Positions 1 to 9,119 of a stretch of 64,000 nucleotides of DNA are shown here, one piece after another. Below the pieces are notes generated by a model that was given only the letters and a program-made list of their open reading frames with translations, did not search any database and had not been told where the DNA came from. Source of the DNA: Muriicola sp041358175. Its GTDB lineage: Bacteria > Bacteroidota > Bacteroidia > Flavobacteriales > Flavobacteriaceae. The translations under genes were made by a program, and so were the position numbers. The stretch is taken from NCBI RefSeq assembly GCF_041358175.1, contig NZ_JBGKBE010000001.1:558001-622000 (forward strand), in the 5' to 3' direction. Numbering within the stretch: position 1 is the first letter of the stretch; each line of letters starts with the position of its first letter.

Positions 1-522
1 TCCTGTAACCACCAGTAAGTCATTTGGTTGGGCGCCATTTCTGTATACAGATTCATTTTCTTCTACCTGGCCTATGGCAGTTACTGATAGGTACAGCCCC
101 CTATCAGAAGATGTGGTATCCCCACCTACAAGGTCAACCTGATACATTTCACAGGCCAACTGAATTCCCGAATAGAGTTCCTCCAAAGCTTCAAGTGGAA
201 ACCTGTTGGAAACAGCCATGGATACCGTGACCTGGGTGGGGATTCCATTCATGGCATAAATATCACTGAGGTTGACTACAACGGCTTTGTATCCCAGATG
301 TTTAAGAGGCATATAGCTGAGGTCGAAATGGATTCCTTCTAGAAGCTGATCGGTGCTAACCAGGACATTTTTATCTTTAAATTTTAGTACGGCTGCGTCA
401 TCTCCAATCCCAAATTCAGTTGAAGGTTGTTTCAGGGTAAAAACCTGAGTCAGGTGATCAATCAGGCCAAATTCTCCCAGTTTTTCAAGGGGTGTTTTTT
501 CCGAGTCTTTTGCTTCTAACAT
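1..522 (-). CDS. thiL: Thiamine-monophosphate kinase, N-terminal part
   Basis: The reverse strand reads 174 codons from an ATG at 522 to the window edge without a stop, so the gene is cut at its C-terminal end. ThiL phosphorylates thiamine monophosphate to thiamine diphosphate with ATP in the cytoplasm. The N-terminal PurM/AIR-synthase-like fold is recognisable by the GIGDDAAVL motif (residues 38-46), the STDQLLEGIHF stretch (56-66), NLSDIYAMNG and the later VGGDTTSS metal/ATP-binding motif. About half of a typical 340-residue ThiL is present. A TAnnTTTG-like element lies just before the start. The family call is firm; whether the missing half is intact cannot be seen. Confidence 0.9.
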   Translation of the reverse strand, partial: MLEAKDSEKTPLEKLGEFGLIDHLTQVFTLKQPSTEFGIGDDAAVLKFKDKNVLVSTDQLLEGIHFDLSYMPLKHLGYKAVVVNLSDIYAMNGIPTQVTVSMAVSNRFPLEALEELYSGIQLACEMYQVDLVGGDTTSSDRGLYLSVTAIGQVEENESVYRNGAQPNDLLVVTG

Positions 523-526
523 CCTG

Positions 527-534
527 CAAAATTA
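527..534 (-). promoter_or_regulatory. Candidate -7 promoter element for thiL
   Basis: On the minus strand these bases read TAATTTTG, which fits the Bacteroidota -7 consensus TAnnTTTG, five bases from the thiL ATG. No clear TTG -33 box is seen at the usual spacing, so this is a weak call. Confidence 0.3.
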
Positions 535-596
535 AGGATGATCTCCCAGAAATTGTATCTTTACCTTAAAAATCTACCTATCCCTTAAACCCCGCT

Positions 597-1853
597 ATGA
601 AAAAGTCCCTCTTATTTTTCACTCTTATGATCCTGGTCTGTGGTTGTACCAATAATGACGATGGAAACCCCGATATTGATATAATAGTTCCCAACAATCC
701 ACCAGATGAGGAAACGGATAATACCCTGAGCAGTTTTGCTCCCTGTGAGAACGGCCTGGCAGGTGCTTACCCCTGTAGTGGATATGACCTATTAGGTCGA
801 CTTAGCCTGAATGCCCTCAACGCCTCTTCAGGGAATGATATTTGGGGATGGACAGACATTTCTACTTCAAGGGAATTTGCTCTGATTGGACTTAACAATG
901 GTACAGCATTCGTAGAAATAACAGATGCGGAAAACCTTGTTTATCTGGGAAAACTGCCCACTGCTACCACTTCAAGTAGCTGGCGTGATATTAAAGTGTA
1001 CAGCGATTATGCTTTTATAGGTGCAGAAGCCGGAGGGCATGGTATGCAGATTTTTGATCTTAAAAAATTACTTTCTGTTAGTAATCCACCGGTGACTTTT
1101 TCCGCAGATACGCGCTATACCGGCTTTGGGAATTCGCATAATATCGTAATCAATGAGGCCACAGGATTTGCATATGCCGTAGGAACAGACAGGGGTGATG
1201 CCTACAATGGCGGCGCTCATTTTGTCGACATTCAGGACCCACTTAATCCTTCAGCAGCTGGGGGTTACGGGGACAATGGTTATACACATGATGCCCAGGT
1301 GGTGCTCTACAACGGCCCAGATACCGACTATGCAGGGAGTGAGATTTTTATAGGGGCCAATGAAAATTCAATGGTTATCGTTGATGTAACGGATAAGCAG
1401 AATCCCGCACAAGTATCAACGATCCAATATTCGAATATTGGGTATACCCATCAGGGCTGGTTTACAGAAGACCAACGTTACTTTATCCTGGGGGATGAAT
1501 TGGATGAAATCAATTTTGGTTTTAATTCCAGGACGCTCGTTTTTGATCTGCTCGACCTGGATGCGCCTGTTTTGTTAACTACCTATCTGGGCAGTACCGC
1601 TGCTATAGATCACAATGGGTATGTAAAAGGCGATACCTACTACCTTTCCAATTATACGGCCGGTATGCGGGTACTCGATATTTCTGGGATAGAAAGCGGT
1701 ACAATTACCGAAGTTGGGTATTTTGACAGTTATCCTTCAAGCAACAGCGCTTCCTTTAACGGGGTATGGAGCGTCTATCCGTATTTTGAAAGTGGTAAAA
1801 TCATTCTCAACGACATTAATTCCGGATTCTTCGTTATAGAGGCATCAAACTAA
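597..1853 (+). CDS. Choice-of-anchor B family lipoprotein
   Basis: This 418-residue protein begins with a lipoprotein signal (hydrophobic residues 4-14, lipobox VCGC, Cys17) followed by an Asp/Asn/Pro/Glu-rich linker, so it should be an envelope lipoprotein. The body matches the choice-of-anchor B family, a beta-propeller made of LVIVD-like repeats: blades such as GWTDISTSREFALIGLNNG, FVEITDAENLVYLGKLPT, SHNIVINEATGFAYAVG and MRVLDIS recur. Family members are secreted and anchored in different ways, and their substrate is not known. It is followed after 4 bases by another lipoprotein, so the two are probably co-transcribed. A TATCTTTA sequence at 556-563 is a one-mismatch -7 element. Confidence 0.8.
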   Translation: MKKSLLFFTLMILVCGCTNNDDGNPDIDIIVPNNPPDEETDNTLSSFAPCENGLAGAYPCSGYDLLGRLSLNALNASSGNDIWGWTDISTSREFALIGLNNGTAFVEITDAENLVYLGKLPTATTSSSWRDIKVYSDYAFIGAEAGGHGMQIFDLKKLLSVSNPPVTFSADTRYTGFGNSHNIVINEATGFAYAVGTDRGDAYNGGAHFVDIQDPLNPSAAGGYGDNGYTHDAQVVLYNGPDTDYAGSEIFIGANENSMVIVDVTDKQNPAQVSTIQYSNIGYTHQGWFTEDQRYFILGDELDEINFGFNSRTLVFDLLDLDAPVLLTTYLGSTAAIDHNGYVKGDTYYLSNYTAGMRVLDISGIESGTITEVGYFDSYPSSNSASFNGVWSVYPYFESGKIILNDINSGFFVIEASN

Positions 1854-1857
1854 AAAC

Positions 1858-3201
1858 ATGTTTAAACAGAATATCGTTTTCCTTGTTTCCCTGGTTCTGC
1901 TGAGTTGTTCTTATGATAAAGCAGAGAGCATACCTGAGACTTTGTCTGAATTTAAAGGGGAAGTAGCCTGGATCACTTCGTTTGGGGGTTCTGGGGATGA
2001 TACTCCACGTTCCGTAATCAGCACATCGGATGGAGGCTATGCCATTTTCGGTTTTTCCAATAGTACCGATGGTGATCTCACAGGAAAAACAACAGCTGTA
2101 AATGATTATTGGCTGCTTAAAACAGACGCTGCTGGCACCCTTCTCTGGTCACGAACTTATGGCGGAACTAAGGATGACCAGGGACAGGCTGTTGTGGAAA
2201 CCTCAGATGGCGGTTTCGCCATTACCGGATATGCGATGAGCGACGATGGGGATGCGAGTAACAACGAAGGTTTTCACGATAACTGGATATTAAAATTAGA
2301 TCCACAGGGGAATGTAGAATGGGAACAAAGTTTTGGTTTTTCGGGTCATGATCATTCTTATGACCTCGTGGAAACCCAGGATGGAGGATTCTTTTTCACC
2401 GGTTTTCTCGACATCACTTCCGCCAGAGCCGATGGATACACTGATAAGTCCTATACCCTTACAAGGCATGGAGTAGGTGAATTCTGGGGAACGAAACTCG
2501 ATAGTAATGGGGAGCTTCAATGGCGTAAGTATTTCGGAGGGACCAACAATGACCGGGCCCATGCAGTTGTGAGTGCTCATGACGGGGGCTATGTTATGGC
2601 CGGATTTTCAGAAAGCGATGATTTTGACATCTCAGATCCCAGGGGATCATACGACTTCTGGGTAGTAAAAATTGATTCAGAAGGTGAGTTCGTCTGGGAA
2701 CGGTCTTACGGAGGTTCAGGAATTGATATAGCACAGGACATTACAAAGACCGAAGACGGGGGCTATATCATCACGGGTAGTACCATTAGTATGGATGGAG
2801 ACGTGGCAGCAACTCACGGAGGTTCTGAAGTATGGGTCATTAAGATTGATGCTCAGGGAAATTTATTGTGGGAACGCACTTTTGGAGGATCCGATTTTGA
2901 AGCGGCCGAAAGTATACGCCCTACAGCTGACGGGGGATTTGTGGTCATAGGGAATGCAAAAAGTACCGATCAGGATGTAAAAACCAATGCAGGGCAGAAC
3001 GATCTGTGGGTGTTGAAAATTGATACACAAGGCCGCCTGGAATGGGAGCAGGCGTACGGGGGTACTGAACTGGAATTTGGATTCGATGCTATTGAAACCG
3101 GGGATGGTAGTATTCTCGTGGTTGGAGAAAGTAATAGTACAGATTTATTCCCGCTCGGGAATAAAGGAGGTACAGACCTCATTGTGATCAAAATAGAATG
3201 A
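1858..3201 (+). CDS. Lipoprotein with seven propeller-like repeats
   Basis: The 447-residue product has a lipoprotein signal with lipobox LLSC (Cys17). The rest is about seven repeats of 50-60 residues. Each has the pattern [S/T]-[F/Y]-GG-x-x-x-D, then a DGG[Y/F] turn followed by a G-[F/Y/S/N] strand, a [S/D]TDGD-like turn, and D-x-W-[V/L]-x-K-[I/L/T]-D-x-x-G-x-x-x-W. The regular spacing suggests a seven-bladed beta-propeller, as in secreted 'delta-60'-type repeat proteins of Flavobacteriia. No catalytic motif is evident and no T9SS tail is present. The 4-base gap to the upstream lipoprotein gene implies one transcript and perhaps a shared surface role. Function is unknown. Confidence 0.7.
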   Translation: MFKQNIVFLVSLVLLSCSYDKAESIPETLSEFKGEVAWITSFGGSGDDTPRSVISTSDGGYAIFGFSNSTDGDLTGKTTAVNDYWLLKTDAAGTLLWSRTYGGTKDDQGQAVVETSDGGFAITGYAMSDDGDASNNEGFHDNWILKLDPQGNVEWEQSFGFSGHDHSYDLVETQDGGFFFTGFLDITSARADGYTDKSYTLTRHGVGEFWGTKLDSNGELQWRKYFGGTNNDRAHAVVSAHDGGYVMAGFSESDDFDISDPRGSYDFWVVKIDSEGEFVWERSYGGSGIDIAQDITKTEDGGYIITGSTISMDGDVAATHGGSEVWVIKIDAQGNLLWERTFGGSDFEAAESIRPTADGGFVVIGNAKSTDQDVKTNAGQNDLWVLKIDTQGRLEWEQAYGGTELEFGFDAIETGDGSILVVGESNSTDLFPLGNKGGTDLIVIKIE

Positions 3202-3306
3202 TCCTCAGCCCCCTCTTTTAGAATTCCTTATTTTCTTACCCTTAATCCTGATCTGGGACATAGAAAAATCTGATCCTCATATATGTTATTATAATGTTAG
3301 GATCTG

Positions 3307-3336
3307 TTTGAATACCCCAGTTTTAGTGTATATTTG
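3307..3336 (+). promoter_or_regulatory. Promoter of the SUF operon
   Basis: A TTTG -33 box (3307-3310) and a perfect TATATTTG -7 box (3329-3336) are separated by 18 bases, close to the Bacteroidota consensus. They lie about 28 bases before the first suf ATG at 3365. The position argues that the open frame upstream of 3365 is not translated. Confidence 0.6.
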
Positions 3337-3364
3337 TAAACTATTTAGAATAAGTCCAATTAAG

Positions 3365-3694
3365 ATGATCAAAGTATCAGAAACGGCTAAAAAGAAAGTA
3401 TCAGTCCTTATGTCTGAAGAAGGTTATGACCTTTCAAAAGACTATGTCCGTGTGGGCGTAAAGAGCGGCGGATGTAGTGGGCTGTCATACGAATTGAAAT
3501 TTGATTCCGAGATCAGTGAATCAGATAAGATTTTTGAAGATAACGACGTTCGAATTCTAGTTGATAAAAAGAGCTTTCTCTACCTGGTAGGAACAGTTTT
3601 GGAATATTCCGGGGGCCTCAATGGTAAGGGATTTGTTTTTAATAATCCCAACGCCCAGCGTACATGTGGCTGCGGGGAAAGTTTTTCTTTATAG
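3365..3694 (+). CDS. sufA: HesB/IscA-type Fe-S assembly protein (SufA-like)
   Basis: This 109-residue A-type carrier is expected to receive Fe-S clusters from SufBCD and pass them to apoproteins. The three family cysteines are visible in GGCSG and in the C-terminal TCGCGES motif. The reading frame stays open upstream to 3308, but the ATG at 3365 gives the usual family N-terminus (MIKVSETAKKKV) and the upstream part overlaps the promoter. It is the first gene of the suf operon, and sufB starts 17 bases after its stop. The choice of sufA over other A-type names rests on this context. The family is certain; the exact paralogue is inferred. Confidence 0.88.
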   Translation: MIKVSETAKKKVSVLMSEEGYDLSKDYVRVGVKSGGCSGLSYELKFDSEISESDKIFEDNDVRILVDKKSFLYLVGTVLEYSGGLNGKGFVFNNPNAQRTCGCGESFSL

Positions 3695-3711
3695 ATTTTA
3701 CAATACGCAAA

Positions 3712-5157
3712 ATGGCATATACAGAAGAAGAATTAAAGAAAGAGCTGGAAACCAAGGAATACGAATACGGTTTCTATACCGATATCGAATCAGACACCTT
3801 TCCCAAAGGGCTGAGTGAAGAGGTGGTGATTGCCCTTTCCAAAAAGAAAGAAGAGCCAGATTGGATGACCCAATGGCGTCTGGAAGCCTTTAGAGGTTGG
3901 AAGGAAATGACAGAGCCCGAATGGGCGAACATCAGGTATAAAAAACCCGATTTCCAGGATATCAGTTATTATTCAGCTCCCAACAAAAAGCCCAAATACA
4001 ACAGCCTCGATGAGGTTGATCCTGAGCTACTCGATACATTTAAAAGACTGGGTATCTCCCTCGATGAACAGAAGAAACTGGCAGGAGTCGCCGTGGATAT
4101 TGTTATGGATTCGGTTTCCGTAGCAACAACTTTTAAAAAGACCCTGGCCGAAAAAGGCATCATTTTCTGTTCCATATCAGAAGCGATTAAAGAACATCCC
4201 GAACTGGTTAAAAAGTATATTGGCAGCGTTGTCCCGCAAAAGGATAATTTTTATGCAGCCCTTAATTCGGCAGTATTCTCCGACGGATCCTTCTGCTACA
4301 TTCCAAAAGGTGTGCGTTGTCCTATGGAACTGTCTACCTATTTCAGGATTAACCAGGCCGGAACTGGACAATTTGAAAGAACACTTGTAGTGGCAGATGA
4401 AGGTAGTTATGTGAGTTACCTTGAAGGCTGTACTGCTCCATCAAGAGATGAGAACCAGCTTCACGCAGCGGTAGTAGAACTCATCGCCTTAGACGATGCA
4501 GAGATCAAATATTCTACCGTTCAAAACTGGTTTCCAGGAGACAAGGAGGGGAAAGGCGGAGTGTACAATTTTGTAACTAAAAGGGGAATCTGTGAGCGTA
4601 ATGCCAAAATTTCCTGGACGCAGGTAGAAACAGGATCGGCCATCACCTGGAAATATCCTTCATGTGTTTTAAAGGGGGATAATTCAATAGGAGAGTTTTA
4701 TTCTATTGCCGTTACCAATAACTATCAGCAAGCCGATACAGGAACGAAAATGATACACCTGGGAAAGAATACGAAGAGTACGATCATTTCTAAAGGGATC
4801 TCGGCCGGAAAATCACAAAACAGTTACCGGGGGCTTGTTCAGGTAAACAGCCGGGCTGAAAATGCCAGGAATTTTTCTCAATGCGATTCACTGCTGATGG
4901 GGAATGAATGCGGGGCACATACTTTTCCGTACATAGAAGTGAAAAATAAAACTGCCCAGATAGAACACGAGGCAACCACCAGTAAAATTGGAGAAGACCA
5001 GATCTTCTACTGTAACCAGAGAGGAATTGATACCGAAAAGGCAATCGCATTAATTGTAAATGGCTTTAGTAAGGAAGTGTTGAACAAATTGCCAATGGAA
5101 TTTGCTGTGGAAGCACAGAAACTGCTGGAAATAAGTCTTGAAGGTTCTGTTGGGTAA
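3712..5157 (+). CDS. sufB: Fe-S cluster assembly scaffold SufB
   Basis: The 481-residue protein is the scaffold subunit of the SufBC2D complex, on which nascent Fe-S clusters are built in the cytoplasm. Typical SufB segments are visible: SVSVATTFKKTLAEKGIIF, FCYIPKGVRCPMELSTYFRI, EGCTAPSRDENQLHAAVVE and the C-terminal QCDSLLMGNECGAHTFPYIE, with a full-length, unbroken frame. The ATG at 3712 is chosen because it gives the usual start MAYTEEELKKELE; a longer frame from 3664 would overlap the end of sufA. Gap to sufC is 35 bases. Very secure. Confidence 0.97.
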   Translation: MAYTEEELKKELETKEYEYGFYTDIESDTFPKGLSEEVVIALSKKKEEPDWMTQWRLEAFRGWKEMTEPEWANIRYKKPDFQDISYYSAPNKKPKYNSLDEVDPELLDTFKRLGISLDEQKKLAGVAVDIVMDSVSVATTFKKTLAEKGIIFCSISEAIKEHPELVKKYIGSVVPQKDNFYAALNSAVFSDGSFCYIPKGVRCPMELSTYFRINQAGTGQFERTLVVADEGSYVSYLEGCTAPSRDENQLHAAVVELIALDDAEIKYSTVQNWFPGDKEGKGGVYNFVTKRGICERNAKISWTQVETGSAITWKYPSCVLKGDNSIGEFYSIAVTNNYQQADTGTKMIHLGKNTKSTIISKGISAGKSQNSYRGLVQVNSRAENARNFSQCDSLLMGNECGAHTFPYIEVKNKTAQIEHEATTSKIGEDQIFYCNQRGIDTEKAIALIVNGFSKEVLNKLPMEFAVEAQKLLEISLEGSVG

Positions 5158-5192
5158 AAAGTAATTCAGTTAAGAAGTAAAACGAATACGTT

Positions 5193-5945
5193 ATGTTGAA
5201 AATTAAGGATCTGCATGCCACAGTAGATGGCAAGAAAATTCTGAAGGGAGTCAACCTGGAGGTTAATCCAGGGGAAATACACGCCATTATGGGGCCAAAT
5301 GGTTCCGGGAAGAGTACTTTGGCTTCTGTTATTGCAGGGAATGAAGATTTTGAGATCACCAAGGGATCTGTCGTTTTTGAAGGAGAGGATCTCGAAGACG
5401 ATTCTCCTGAGGAAAGAGCACATAAGGGCATCTTTCTCTCTTTTCAATACCCAGTTGAGATTCCGGGGGTCTCTGTCACCAATTTTATGAAGACGGCTAT
5501 CAACGAATCGCGAAAGGCTCGCGGCATGGAAGATATGCCCGCCAATCAGATGCTGAAGCTTATCAGGGAAAAATCTGAATTACTGGATATAGACAGGAAG
5601 TTTCTTTCCAGATCTATCAACGAGGGATTCTCAGGTGGAGAGAAGAAAAGAAATGAGATCTTTCAGATGGCGATGCTAGAACCAAAACTGGCGATTCTCG
5701 ATGAGACCGATTCCGGTTTGGATATTGATGCTTTGCGCATCGTAGCCAATGGGGTCAATAAATTGAAGAGCAAGGACAATGCAGTGATCGTAATTACGCA
5801 TTATCAGCGCCTGCTGGAATATATTATCCCTGATAAGGTGCACGTCATACACGACGGAAAGATCGTAAAATCAGGTAGCAAAGAACTGGCTCTGGAACTC
5901 GAAGAGAAGGGATATGACTGGCTGAAACAAGAACCGGTAGCGTAA
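5193..5945 (+). CDS. sufC: Fe-S cluster assembly ATPase SufC
   Basis: SufC is the ABC-type ATPase that drives conformational change of the SufB-SufD dimer. The 250 residues hold a complete nucleotide-binding domain: Walker A GPNGSGKST (34-42), Q-loop SFQYP, the SufC-type signature SGGEKKRNE, Walker B LAILDETDSGLD and the H-loop VITHYQR. There is no membrane domain, as expected for SufC. It lies between sufB and sufD in the usual order, with small gaps on both sides. Confidence 0.97.
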   Translation: MLKIKDLHATVDGKKILKGVNLEVNPGEIHAIMGPNGSGKSTLASVIAGNEDFEITKGSVVFEGEDLEDDSPEERAHKGIFLSFQYPVEIPGVSVTNFMKTAINESRKARGMEDMPANQMLKLIREKSELLDIDRKFLSRSINEGFSGGEKKRNEIFQMAMLEPKLAILDETDSGLDIDALRIVANGVNKLKSKDNAVIVITHYQRLLEYIIPDKVHVIHDGKIVKSGSKELALELEEKGYDWLKQEPVA

Positions 5946-5999
5946 AAATAATTAGGATTGGTATCCCGTGAGGGGTATCGTAAATGATTGAAATTCAAA

Positions 6000-7316
6000 A
6001 TGGATCTAAAAGAGAAATTAGTATCGTCCTTCATGGCATTCGAAAACAATGTGGATGTGGATCACCCCATTCACGATATCAGAACCGAGGCCATCAAGAA
6101 TTTTGAAGAAAAAGGCTTCCCATCCAAAAAGGAGGAAGCATGGAAGTACACCTCTCTAAACAATTTGCAGAAGGTAGATTTCAGCATCTTTCCCAAGGAG
6201 GAGAACGCTTTGGAATACAATCAGGTTAAAAAGTACTTCCTTCATGAAATAGACACATACAAGATCGTTTTTATCGACGGAATTTACAGTTCCTATCTTT
6301 CTGAAACGACGCACGACGGGGTGGATATTTGCTTGATGAGCTCTGCACTGACTAAGCCCATGTACAAGCCTGTGATAGATGTGTATTTCAACAAAGTAGC
6401 TTCAAAAGACGAGAGCCTCACCTCTTTGAACACAGCATTTAGCCGGGAAGGAGCCTACATTTATATTCCAAAAAACAAGGCGCCGAAAAAACCAGTTGAA
6501 ATCCTGCATTTTGCAACCGGAAATGAAGCTTCCCTAATGCTGCAACCCAGAAACCTTATCATTGCAGAGGAAAATGCAGAATTACAAGTAATTGAAAGAC
6601 ATCAGAGCCTGACTAGCAATGCGGTTCTTACCAATTGTGTTACCGAGATCTTCGCGGCTGAGAATGCCATCGTAGATTATTACAAGGTCCAGAACGACAG
6701 TAAGGATGCCTCCCTTATAGATAATACCTATATCGCTCAGAAGGACAAAAGTGTAGTTAAAGTTCACACCTTCTCATTCGGCGGTAAGCTTACCAGAAAT
6801 AACCTTAATTTCTATCAGAATGGGGAACATATCGATTCTACGCTCAAAGGCGTAACCATCCTTGGTGAAAAACAGCACGTTGATCATCATACCCTGGTCC
6901 ATCACCAACAGCCTAATTGCGAAAGCCATCAGGATTACAAAGGAATTTACGGGGAGAAATCCACCGGTGTATTCAACGGAAAAATTATCGTTGACAAGAT
7001 CGCCCAGAAGACAAATGCCTTTCAGCAAAATAACAACGTACTGATTAGCGATAAGGCAACGATCAATACCAAGCCCCAGCTGGAGATCTTTGCAGATGAT
7101 GTGAAGTGTTCACACGGCTGTACAATAGGACAATTGGATGAGGATGCCCTATTTTACCTGCAGTCAAGAGGTATTCCAAGGAAAGAGGCAACCGGACTCC
7201 TGATGTACGCCTTTGCGAATAATGTACTGGAAAGTGTTCGTTTACCCGAATTAAAAAAACGGATCAACAAACTCATCGCTACCAAACTTGGGGTGCGACT
7301 GGGGTTTGATCTGTAG
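6000..7316 (+). CDS. sufD: Fe-S cluster assembly protein SufD
   Basis: The 438-residue product is the SufB paralogue that completes the SufBC2D complex. It has the N-terminal helical part with KKEEAWKYTSL, a beta-helix core, and the conserved C-terminal DDVKCSHGCTIGQLDEDALFYLQSRGIPRKEA signature region. The ATG at 6000 (MDLKEKLVSSF) is preferred to an in-frame TTG four codons upstream. Its stop is followed by sufS after 23 bases. Secure by motif and by position. Confidence 0.96.
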   Translation: MDLKEKLVSSFMAFENNVDVDHPIHDIRTEAIKNFEEKGFPSKKEEAWKYTSLNNLQKVDFSIFPKEENALEYNQVKKYFLHEIDTYKIVFIDGIYSSYLSETTHDGVDICLMSSALTKPMYKPVIDVYFNKVASKDESLTSLNTAFSREGAYIYIPKNKAPKKPVEILHFATGNEASLMLQPRNLIIAEENAELQVIERHQSLTSNAVLTNCVTEIFAAENAIVDYYKVQNDSKDASLIDNTYIAQKDKSVVKVHTFSFGGKLTRNNLNFYQNGEHIDSTLKGVTILGEKQHVDHHTLVHHQQPNCESHQDYKGIYGEKSTGVFNGKIIVDKIAQKTNAFQQNNNVLISDKATINTKPQLEIFADDVKCSHGCTIGQLDEDALFYLQSRGIPRKEATGLLMYAFANNVLESVRLPELKKRINKLIATKLGVRLGFDL

Positions 7317-7339
7317 AAAATCTCAGACTTTATTTATTC

Positions 7340-8566
7340 ATGACAGAAACGAAGTTGGATATAGCCCAAATAAGAAAGGATTTCCCTATTCTCAAAAGGA
7401 AAGTAAATGGAAATCCATTGATCTATTTTGATAATGCGGCAACTTCTCAAACCCCTAAAGTGGTCATGGATGCGATTGTAGATTATTACAGCAACTACAA
7501 TGCGAATATCCACAGGGGAGTTCATGCACTAGCCCAGGAAGCAACCGAGGCCTATGAAGGAGCAAGGAAGAAGGTACAGCAATTCTTCAATGCGGCTGAG
7601 AGTAGGGAAATCATATTTACTTCGGGCACTACACATGGAATAAATCTGGTGGCCAACGGCTTTACCCAATTTATAAACGAGGGTGATGAAGTGCTGGTTT
7701 CGGCCATGGAACACCATTCCAATATTGTACCCTGGCAGATGCTTTGCCAACGAACGGGAGCAAAGCTAAAGGTGATTCCTATGAATGAAGAAGGAGAGCT
7801 CCTGATGGACAAATTTCAGGATTTACTCTCAAACAAGACCAGACTGGTAGTATGTAACCATGTTTCTAATGCCCTGGGAACGATTAATCCAATTGAAGAA
7901 ATTATAGTAATGACTCATGCCGTGGGTGCAGCGGTACTTGTAGACGGGGCACAATCTTCTCCTCATATAAAGGTAGATGTACAGAAACTGGATGTTGATT
8001 TTTATACGGCATCGGCCCATAAATTATGTGGTCCCACAGGGATTGGGATGCTTTATGGTAAAGAAGAATGGCTTTCCAAACTACCACCATATCAGGGTGG
8101 TGGAGAAATGATAGCGGAAGTGACTTTCGAAAAGACTACCTATGCTGATCTGCCCTATAAGTTTGAGGCCGGCACTCCGAATATTTGCGGAGGAATTGCC
8201 TTTGGAACTGCGCTTGATTACCTCACCGGGATCGGATTGGAGGTCATTGAGCAATACGAGCACGAACTGCTTGTTTATGCCACCGAGAGTCTTTTAAAAA
8301 TCGAGGGTTTGGAGATCTACGGAACCGCCACTGCTAAAACTGCAGTAATTTCCTTTAATATTAAAGGGATACACCCTTACGATATCGGCACTTTGCTCGA
8401 TAAGATGGGAGTCGCCGTGCGTACGGGCCACCATTGTGCACAACCTGTAATGGACTACTTCCAGATTCCCGGGACGATCAGAGCCAGCTTTAGTTTCTAC
8501 AACACAAAGGAAGAAATAGATCAGTTTGTTCAATGCCTTTTGAAGGCAAAAGGGATGTTGCAGTAA
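7340..8566 (+). CDS. sufS: Cysteine desulfurase SufS
   Basis: SufS is a PLP enzyme that takes sulfur from cysteine as an enzyme-bound persulfide and hands it to SufE. The 408 residues contain the class-V aminotransferase fold with FDNAATSQTP near the N-terminus, MEHHSNIVPW, the PLP lysine in SAHKLCGPTG (Lys228), and the catalytic cysteine in RTGHHCAQP (Cys366), the RxGHHCA motif of the SufS/CsdA type. Length is normal. It follows sufD closely, and the next suf gene, sufE, is separated by a larger 123-base gap. Confidence 0.97.
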   Translation: MTETKLDIAQIRKDFPILKRKVNGNPLIYFDNAATSQTPKVVMDAIVDYYSNYNANIHRGVHALAQEATEAYEGARKKVQQFFNAAESREIIFTSGTTHGINLVANGFTQFINEGDEVLVSAMEHHSNIVPWQMLCQRTGAKLKVIPMNEEGELLMDKFQDLLSNKTRLVVCNHVSNALGTINPIEEIIVMTHAVGAAVLVDGAQSSPHIKVDVQKLDVDFYTASAHKLCGPTGIGMLYGKEEWLSKLPPYQGGGEMIAEVTFEKTTYADLPYKFEAGTPNICGGIAFGTALDYLTGIGLEVIEQYEHELLVYATESLLKIEGLEIYGTATAKTAVISFNIKGIHPYDIGTLLDKMGVAVRTGHHCAQPVMDYFQIPGTIRASFSFYNTKEEIDQFVQCLLKAKGMLQ

Positions 8567-8642
8567 ACTTTATAATCTACCTCAGGACAAACCTGGTGGC
8601 CATACCTTTTCCCGAACTGCGGCTACAAAGAAGGGGAACACA

Positions 8643-8673
8643 TTGAATGACAGTAATACTTATCGTATTTTTG
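8643..8673 (+). promoter_or_regulatory. Candidate internal promoter before sufE
   Basis: A TTG (8643-8645) and a TATTTTTG -7 box (8666-8673) with a 20-base spacer sit in the only sizeable gap of the suf operon, 17 bases before the sufE ATG. This would allow sufE and the following genes to be transcribed separately. Confidence 0.45.
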
Positions 8674-8689
8674 TGACAAAAGAAAGAGT

Positions 8690-9112
8690 ATGAACATAAA
8701 GGAAATACAAAATGAGATTGTGGATGAATTTTCGATGTTCGACGATTGGATGCAGCGTTATGAATACATGATCGAATTGGGAAAATCCCTCCCCCTTATC
8801 AAGGAAGAATACAAAACGGAAGACCATATCATAAAAGGATGTCAGAGCAAGGTATGGGTACATGCAGAACTGGAAAATGATAAGTTGGTTTTTACGGCTG
8901 ACAGCGATGCCATTATCACAAAAGGAATTATTGCAATTCTGATAAGGGCCTTCAACCACCAGAAACCCCAGGATATAATCGATGCAGATACTGAGTTCAT
9001 AGACGAGATAGGTTTGAAAGAACATTTATCACCAACCAGGGCCAACGGCCTGGTGAGTATGATCAAGCAATTGAAACTTTATGCCGTGGCTTATCAAACA
9101 CAATTAAATTAA
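8690..9112 (+). CDS. sufE: Sulfur acceptor protein SufE
   Basis: This 140-residue protein accepts persulfide sulfur from SufS and stimulates it. The acceptor cysteine is Cys51 in the motif IKGCQSKVW, and the surrounding DWMQRYEYMIELG and the C-terminal LSPTRANGL segment are standard for SufE. The start ATG lies 17 bases after a good TAnnTTTG element. Seven bases separate its stop from the next gene, so it heads a short downstream segment of the suf operon. Confidence 0.96.
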   Translation: MNIKEIQNEIVDEFSMFDDWMQRYEYMIELGKSLPLIKEEYKTEDHIIKGCQSKVWVHAELENDKLVFTADSDAIITKGIIAILIRAFNHQKPQDIIDADTEFIDEIGLKEHLSPTRANGLVSMIKQLKLYAVAYQTQLN

Positions 9113-9119
9113 AAGCAAA

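Noticed and set aside
3308..3364. In-frame upstream extension of the SufA-like frame
   Set aside because: It overlaps the -7 promoter box and lacks family similarity; the ATG at 3365 gives the normal N-terminus.
8567..8642. CCTCAGG...CCTGGTGG as a hairpin after sufS
   Set aside because: The arms pair poorly and no T run follows, so it is not supported as a terminator.
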